In this document: positions 59,333 to 64,000 of the stretch, piece by piece | How the letters are laid out: every line of letters starts with the position of its first letter | Position numbering within the stretch: the stretch's first letter is position 1 | NCBI GenBank assembly: GCA_021234535.1 | Contig: CM037842.1 | Span: forward strand, 3,313,315-3,377,314 | DNA from: Stichopus chloronotus | Taxonomy: Eukaryota; Echinodermata; Holothuroidea; Aspidochirotida; Stichopodidae | Length of the DNA: 64,000 nucleotides | Direction: 5' to 3' | Program-made: the position numbers and the translations under genes | The notes under the pieces: model-generated | Seen by the model: only the letters and a program-made list of their open reading frames with translations | Databases searched by the model: none | What the model was told of the DNA's origin: nothing

Positions 59333-61422
59333 TTCTGCATTTTTTTTCTTTTTTTTTAAGACAGATGAACAGGCCCAGCTTGAACAGGAACCAGAAACAA
59401 TACATTCCCAGTCCTTGATAGCGGGACGTGCGGATGGAGGAGAAAATGCCATTATATGTCTTTGGCACTGGGGGATCTACGCCTTTTGTCTGGGAGGTAG
59501 CTAAACTTTTGGTCCTGCGATATGTGAGAAAGTCTACTGGTATGGGGTGTATTCGGCCCCTTCGGGAACTTTATTTTTGTAACCCAGTGCCCTTAAATAA
59601 GATTGGGTGCAACAAAAGTACACATTCGTAAGGTTTATTTACTTCTCCAAAAAAATCTTCTCATTGTATGTTTTTGATAAATTGTGAGGATATCTGTGTT
59701 GTCTTTTCGTTTTGGTTCCATTGATAGGGACAGACTTCGGGGAATTCCATCTAAATCTAAATGAAACATCATCGTGTGATTATTCTGAAAGCAAGTCATA
59801 TCAGCAACTAACATGAGTTAGGGAGTGAACGTTATTCCCAGCTAACTACTCTCTTTATTGTGGGTAGAATAGTAATTCCTTTAGCCAACATTTCTTTCTA
59901 TTTTACTTCCCCACATAGCATAGATCATAGACACCTACACCATCTGGTGCCTGTCATTCATGGCAGGACGTTGTTGAAGAAGATCTCACAGTTACCCATG
60001 GCTCATATTTTGTCCTCGGGGCAGAATTACGGTGAATGCATACTTCTAATCCACTACCACATATACAAACCACTGAGCCACTGTCGAAATAAATGACTAT
60101 ATAAGCTTTAACCTGTATCTAGCTAGAGGAAACTGCATATGTGACATGAGCTGAGACAACTGTGACCGAACGTTTTAGTGATAATACGAGTGCCGTGTCA
60201 AGGGAGCGCTCTCATCTTATTGACTGGGAATACGTGGCTATTTGAAATTCTTACAAGATAAAAGGTAAAACGAGTTGCTTCCTGAAAGTTTAAACAATTC
60301 ATAAAGTGACCCTTTGTTTTCTTTTTGTTGATGTTGTCTTCTTTTTAGTGTGCACGAATAATGGCTGAATCCCTCTTCCTCAAGGTGATGGAATAACCAC
60401 ATTTGGTCACAGTCATAAACTTGTGCTCAGCCTTCACCCGCCATTTTAAATATCAACAATATACATGTACAGCTGTCTTTATATTTCATTTCTGGTATGC
60501 GAAGCAAACTGTTATCTATTTATACAAAGCGCAATGATGTGTACAAAGTTCAGAATTGTACGTCAAAGTTAACATAAAGTAAGTTAACAGTTGAGTATTG
60601 TTTGAGTAAAACAATGGACCATACACGTTTGTAGAGATACGTGGGGGAAAAGACGCACGGTTGATATTGGCAATAGAAATAAAAGCTTCCATTTGGGAAA
60701 TAGATTTGATATTGAAATACATCAACAAATCTAGGAAGTAAACATTTAAACTTTTAAGTCATCAAAGTATCAGAAGGAGATGGAGATGAACAACCATATC
60801 TTGCCGGTTCCAACAACCACATTTAATGCAATCCTTGAAGCGTCACTGGAATCACCGGAATTACCAAAGAACTTGCAAATAGGCTACTGCGTGTATGCCA
60901 TGAGTTGAGAAAATCATTTGTCAGCAAACGCTTTGCTGATACCACTAGAGGCTTGTCATGGCTGTACTCTCACCTAATAAAAATAGAATAAATGGCTACT
61001 TGCAATTCGTATAAGACAAAAAGTAAAACGGATGCTTTGCTACGTAGAAGATTCTTTCCGTTAGGCGTAACTCATCGAGACTCCAGTATGTGATTGGAAA
61101 TGATTTGAAGTCCTCTATACTAGTTTTCCAGTCAGATAACTTGCTATGAGTGAGTTTCGCTACGTCATAAATCACGGTAGTTGCGGCAAAAAAAAAAAGA
61201 CAACATTGAAGAGGATCCCTGTCATGTTGATGTGCTGTGGTAAATTTATTATTCAAGCCATATCTACGTGGGCCACAGTTACTCCCATTAAATCCTCGTA
61301 GGAAACAAAACCAGGTAACATGGTGGGCTGTCTAGTGATTAACAAGTATTCATGACTATCCGAACTGCTCATACGATTTGCTAAGTTACTTACTCGTATT
61401 CAGATTGCACAAAAGCAACACA

Positions 61423-61515
61423 AATTGAGTTATAAACATAAACTGAAGTTTAACTCCACTTCCAAATAAGATAAATTGAGTTATAAACATAAATCAATTG
61501 AAGTTTAACTCCACT
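61423..61515. repeat. Tandem duplication, about 47 bp
   Basis: 'aaattgagttataaacataa' followed by 'gaagtttaactccact' appears twice, separated by 'tccaaataagat'. Confidence 0.75.
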
Positions 61516-62399
61516 ATCTGTATCATGTTTCTCTCATTTAGGTAACCAGTTGATGGTCACATACAGACAGGTCTAGTGCAACAGCATACAGATTACGGAC
61601 ACAAATCGCAACAAAATGTTCTCATGTATAGAACAATTGTGCTCAATTGTAATTGCAGCAAAACAAATTGTGCCTACAATTAGGGTACCACAATTAGGCC
61701 CTGACTTCTTCGATTTCTTTTGTTCAAAGAATAGGCCTATTCAACTGCACGGTCCTCAAATCACCACCTTGTTACGTGTACAATATGGCGCACTTGTCAT
61801 AATCGATCGTGACAACAAAAGACAAATGTTGTAGGAAATGTACATATATAATGGGCGTAGCTGTGCAGCATAGCAATGATATATGACTAATAATTAAAGT
61901 TTAATCAAAGCTGGACCGTGTTTTAGCTGTAATATGATGCACGATCGGGGGTTAATGCAAGCAATGCACGAGGGCCCAGCCAGAGAGCATCTATTTCATA
62001 AAAACTGCATTTTAATTTGTTCTCCTTGTTAGCCTTTATTCCTTTTTTTTTCATTTTCTTCGTACATATTTTAGGCCTCCTCCTCCTAGGTAGAACATGG
62101 AACGTAGTTTTGTAAATGGTTGTCAATGTTACCCAGGACTCTGCAGGTACATTAATGGCTTTAAAACTAAGAAGGGCAAAGTTAAAGAGACGCATGAAAC
62201 ACAGACTCATGAATATTATCTTACGAGCCACAGCGTAAGAAGAATTCAAACTTAACGACTTTCCCCTCTACTGTGGGGCTTTCTAACAATCAGTGGCATT
62301 GGCAGATCACTTTTTACCACAAATCTGTTAAATAGACAAGCTTCTACTCGATTTGGAGAGTGAAAGACCAAAAAGTTATGTAACATCTATTTTACAAAT

Positions 62400-64000
62400 C
62401 CATATCCTACTTTTAAAGGATACGCAGGGTTATTTTCTTTTATTCTGCTTTAATTTGTTTAGTCTTTTCTAATTCTTCGTCACGAATATCGGAAACAGAT
62501 AATACATTCGTTGATAATACCTTAATTGGTCTGGTGTTTAAACACTTTCAGGTGTCTTTGCCTCAATATCGTCTGTTGGTATGAGACTATATCCATCATA
62601 TTCCATCCTGGTGTCACTAAAAATTATGATGACGATAGGAGAAGGAAGAAAGGTGACGAGTTAATTACCTGCCCAGCCACATATTACTGATCCCTACCTC
62701 TGGATGACTTCTAGACAATGCTTCCTTCCAACCACAAATTTCAAATTATCCCTTACCTAAAATTTTTGGGTAAATCGGTAATCTCTCAAGTAGTCCCATG
62801 CCATGCATTACCCTTTGTTTGTTTGGTATTTTTGTTTTGTTTTGTTTTTGTTTGTTTGTCTGTTTGTTTGTTTTGTATTGATACCTGCAACAACTGCCAC
62901 TGACAACAGAATCGATAATTGTTGCAAGAATAATCACCTACGCCACATCAGATAGAACAAAAAATCGAAAAGGAAAAAATAAAAACAAAATTAAAAAAGA
63001 CAACATGGGGATAAATTATCATTTTCCTTGATAAGGTTTGCATATAATGCCTTTTAAGTTTTTTTTTTTCTTTCTATAAACAGTGAGTGGAACGTTATCT
63101 ACAAACACCATTCAGCTTTACTTTGGTGTGCACAATAAAATTAGTTTGGGTTGATGCAATCATAGCATTGTTTTGCTCACATTATTTCATCACTGTGATA
63201 GCATGAAAATAACAAATATTAGCTACTCAAAGTTGATGCTTTCACTCAATGAAAGCGTTTACCACCATCTTAAACATTTAAATATGAATCCATATTTTCA
63301 ACAAAACAACAGTACAAGCAACAAGTCAAAACTGCGACTTCACTTTATTTACCAACAGAGTACTCTTCCTTGTATATCTTTCATACTCCTCACCCAGAAA
63401 GGTGAAAGAGTAACTCAGCAGTTTGCTGTTTAACTAGATGGGTTACTCAGAGTCCCATAATTAGATTGGTTATTCGATCAGCAGTGTATGATCATATGGA
63501 TTACTCAGAGTTTTATACCTAGATGGGACACTTAAAACCTATATCTAGATTGGTTACTCAGATGTTATAACTAGATGATTTACTCATATGTTTCTTGCAT
63601 TCTTTTAAGTCAGTTTGAAAAGGAACCAGGAAACAATGTATTTCTAGTCCTGCATACGTTGTAGCTTACCCAAGAACATCTTGGCAAGACAAAATTATTT
63701 TATTCTCCCGGACAGAGTTACACAGAACTGCTGTTGTCAGTCCAACGACATGGTTGCAAGCACAGACCAACGACCAGCCACACAGAATACTTCATACAAT
63801 ACTATACTTGACCAAAAACCGTTGGCCCTTTGTCATAAACAAGAGACTTGAAACTTCTATGTATATATACTACAGAGAATGGGGCAGTCCCAATGTGAAC
63901 TTTTAAATTGATATTCGGGATAAACTTATCTTTCAACCGCAGTATTAGTGGCCATTGAAACCAATAGTTGTTCTTTGATATCTATTCTTGAAAGAGAAGT
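62400..64000. repeat. Duplicated block, member C
   Basis: Matches 58,150-59,420 in order and orientation, then diverges after the tandem array. It runs off the window edge. A T/G-rich (TTTG)n-like stretch at 62,818-62,876 lies at the place where member B has 'cctttgtttgttgtttgctt'. Confidence 0.7.
63430..63595. repeat. Short tandem array in member C
   Basis: About five imperfect units built on 'taactagatgggttactcag', expanded relative to the array at 59,210-59,332. Confidence 0.65.

Larger units (their letters stand above)
58150..61910. repeat. Duplicated block, member B
   Basis: The longest member of the family. 58,150-59,420 matches 62,400-63,640 (shared 'tttcatcactgtgatagcat', 'actcaatgaaagcgtttacc', 'tgtatatctttcatactcct'). 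59,420-59,545 and 61,140-61,900 match the two halves of member A. It may be one large unclassified transposable element with deletion derivatives on either side. Confidence 0.7.

Noticed and set aside
61616..61834. Open frame MFSCIEQLCSIVIAAKQIVP...
   Set aside because: Lies inside a duplicated block whose partner at 52 kb does not keep the frame.
1..64000. CRISPR arrays, operons, tRNA or rRNA genes
   Set aside because: Looked for direct-repeat arrays with unique spacers, ribosome-binding-site-led gene runs and cloverleaf motifs; none was convincing, and the sequence is eukaryotic in structure.

Overview
This is AT-rich animal DNA: small GT-AG exons, long introns and many decayed LINE and other interspersed repeats. 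No prokaryotic operon, rRNA or recognisable tRNA was seen. The gene families (NACHT/NLR-type proteins, Ig-superfamily receptors, a receptor-tyrosine-kinase-like protein) and repeat content suggest a marine invertebrate deuterostome. An echinoderm such as a sea cucumber is my best guess, but the species is inference only.

Left block (1.4-27.7 kb): two genes stand head to head about 0.32 kb apart. On the minus strand (1,420-9,805) is a decayed gene for a receptor with a signal peptide, two Ig domains, a transmembrane helix, a proline-rich juxtamembrane segment and a NACHT domain. On the plus strand (10,130-27,657) a 13-exon model closes in phase at 1,803 nt (600 aa). It encodes a signal peptide, two Ig domains, a transmembrane helix and a tyrosine-kinase-like domain whose VAIK lysine, HRD aspartate and DFG glycine are all replaced: a receptor pseudokinase. 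Its 11-kb intron holds tandem duplications and an L1/Tx1-like LINE remnant.

Middle block (27.7-46.3 kb): about 11 kb without a gene I can support, then a second, apparently intact copy of the Ig-Ig-TM-NACHT receptor on the minus strand (39,129-46,270; nine coding exons, 3,255 nt, 1,084 aa, all phases consistent). The two copies belong to a segmental duplication of 7.5-9.5 kb. An intron of the intact copy carries, on the opposite strand, a stop-riddled fragment that reads like a tyrosine-kinase-like domain.

Right block (46.3-64 kb): mostly repeats. There is a decayed EN+RT LINE of CR1/L2/jockey type (about 53.7-57.1 kb) and a family of related duplicated blocks (51.5-52.3, 58.1-61.9 and 62.4-64.0 kb) with short tandem arrays.

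Together the genes look like part of an Ig-receptor cluster in which similar phase-1 ectodomain and transmembrane exons are joined either to an NLR-type NACHT module or to a dead kinase. A membrane-anchored, Ig-bearing NACHT receptor is the most unusual object in the window. All exon joins were inferred by reading splice sites and phase by eye; no transcript or database evidence was available.
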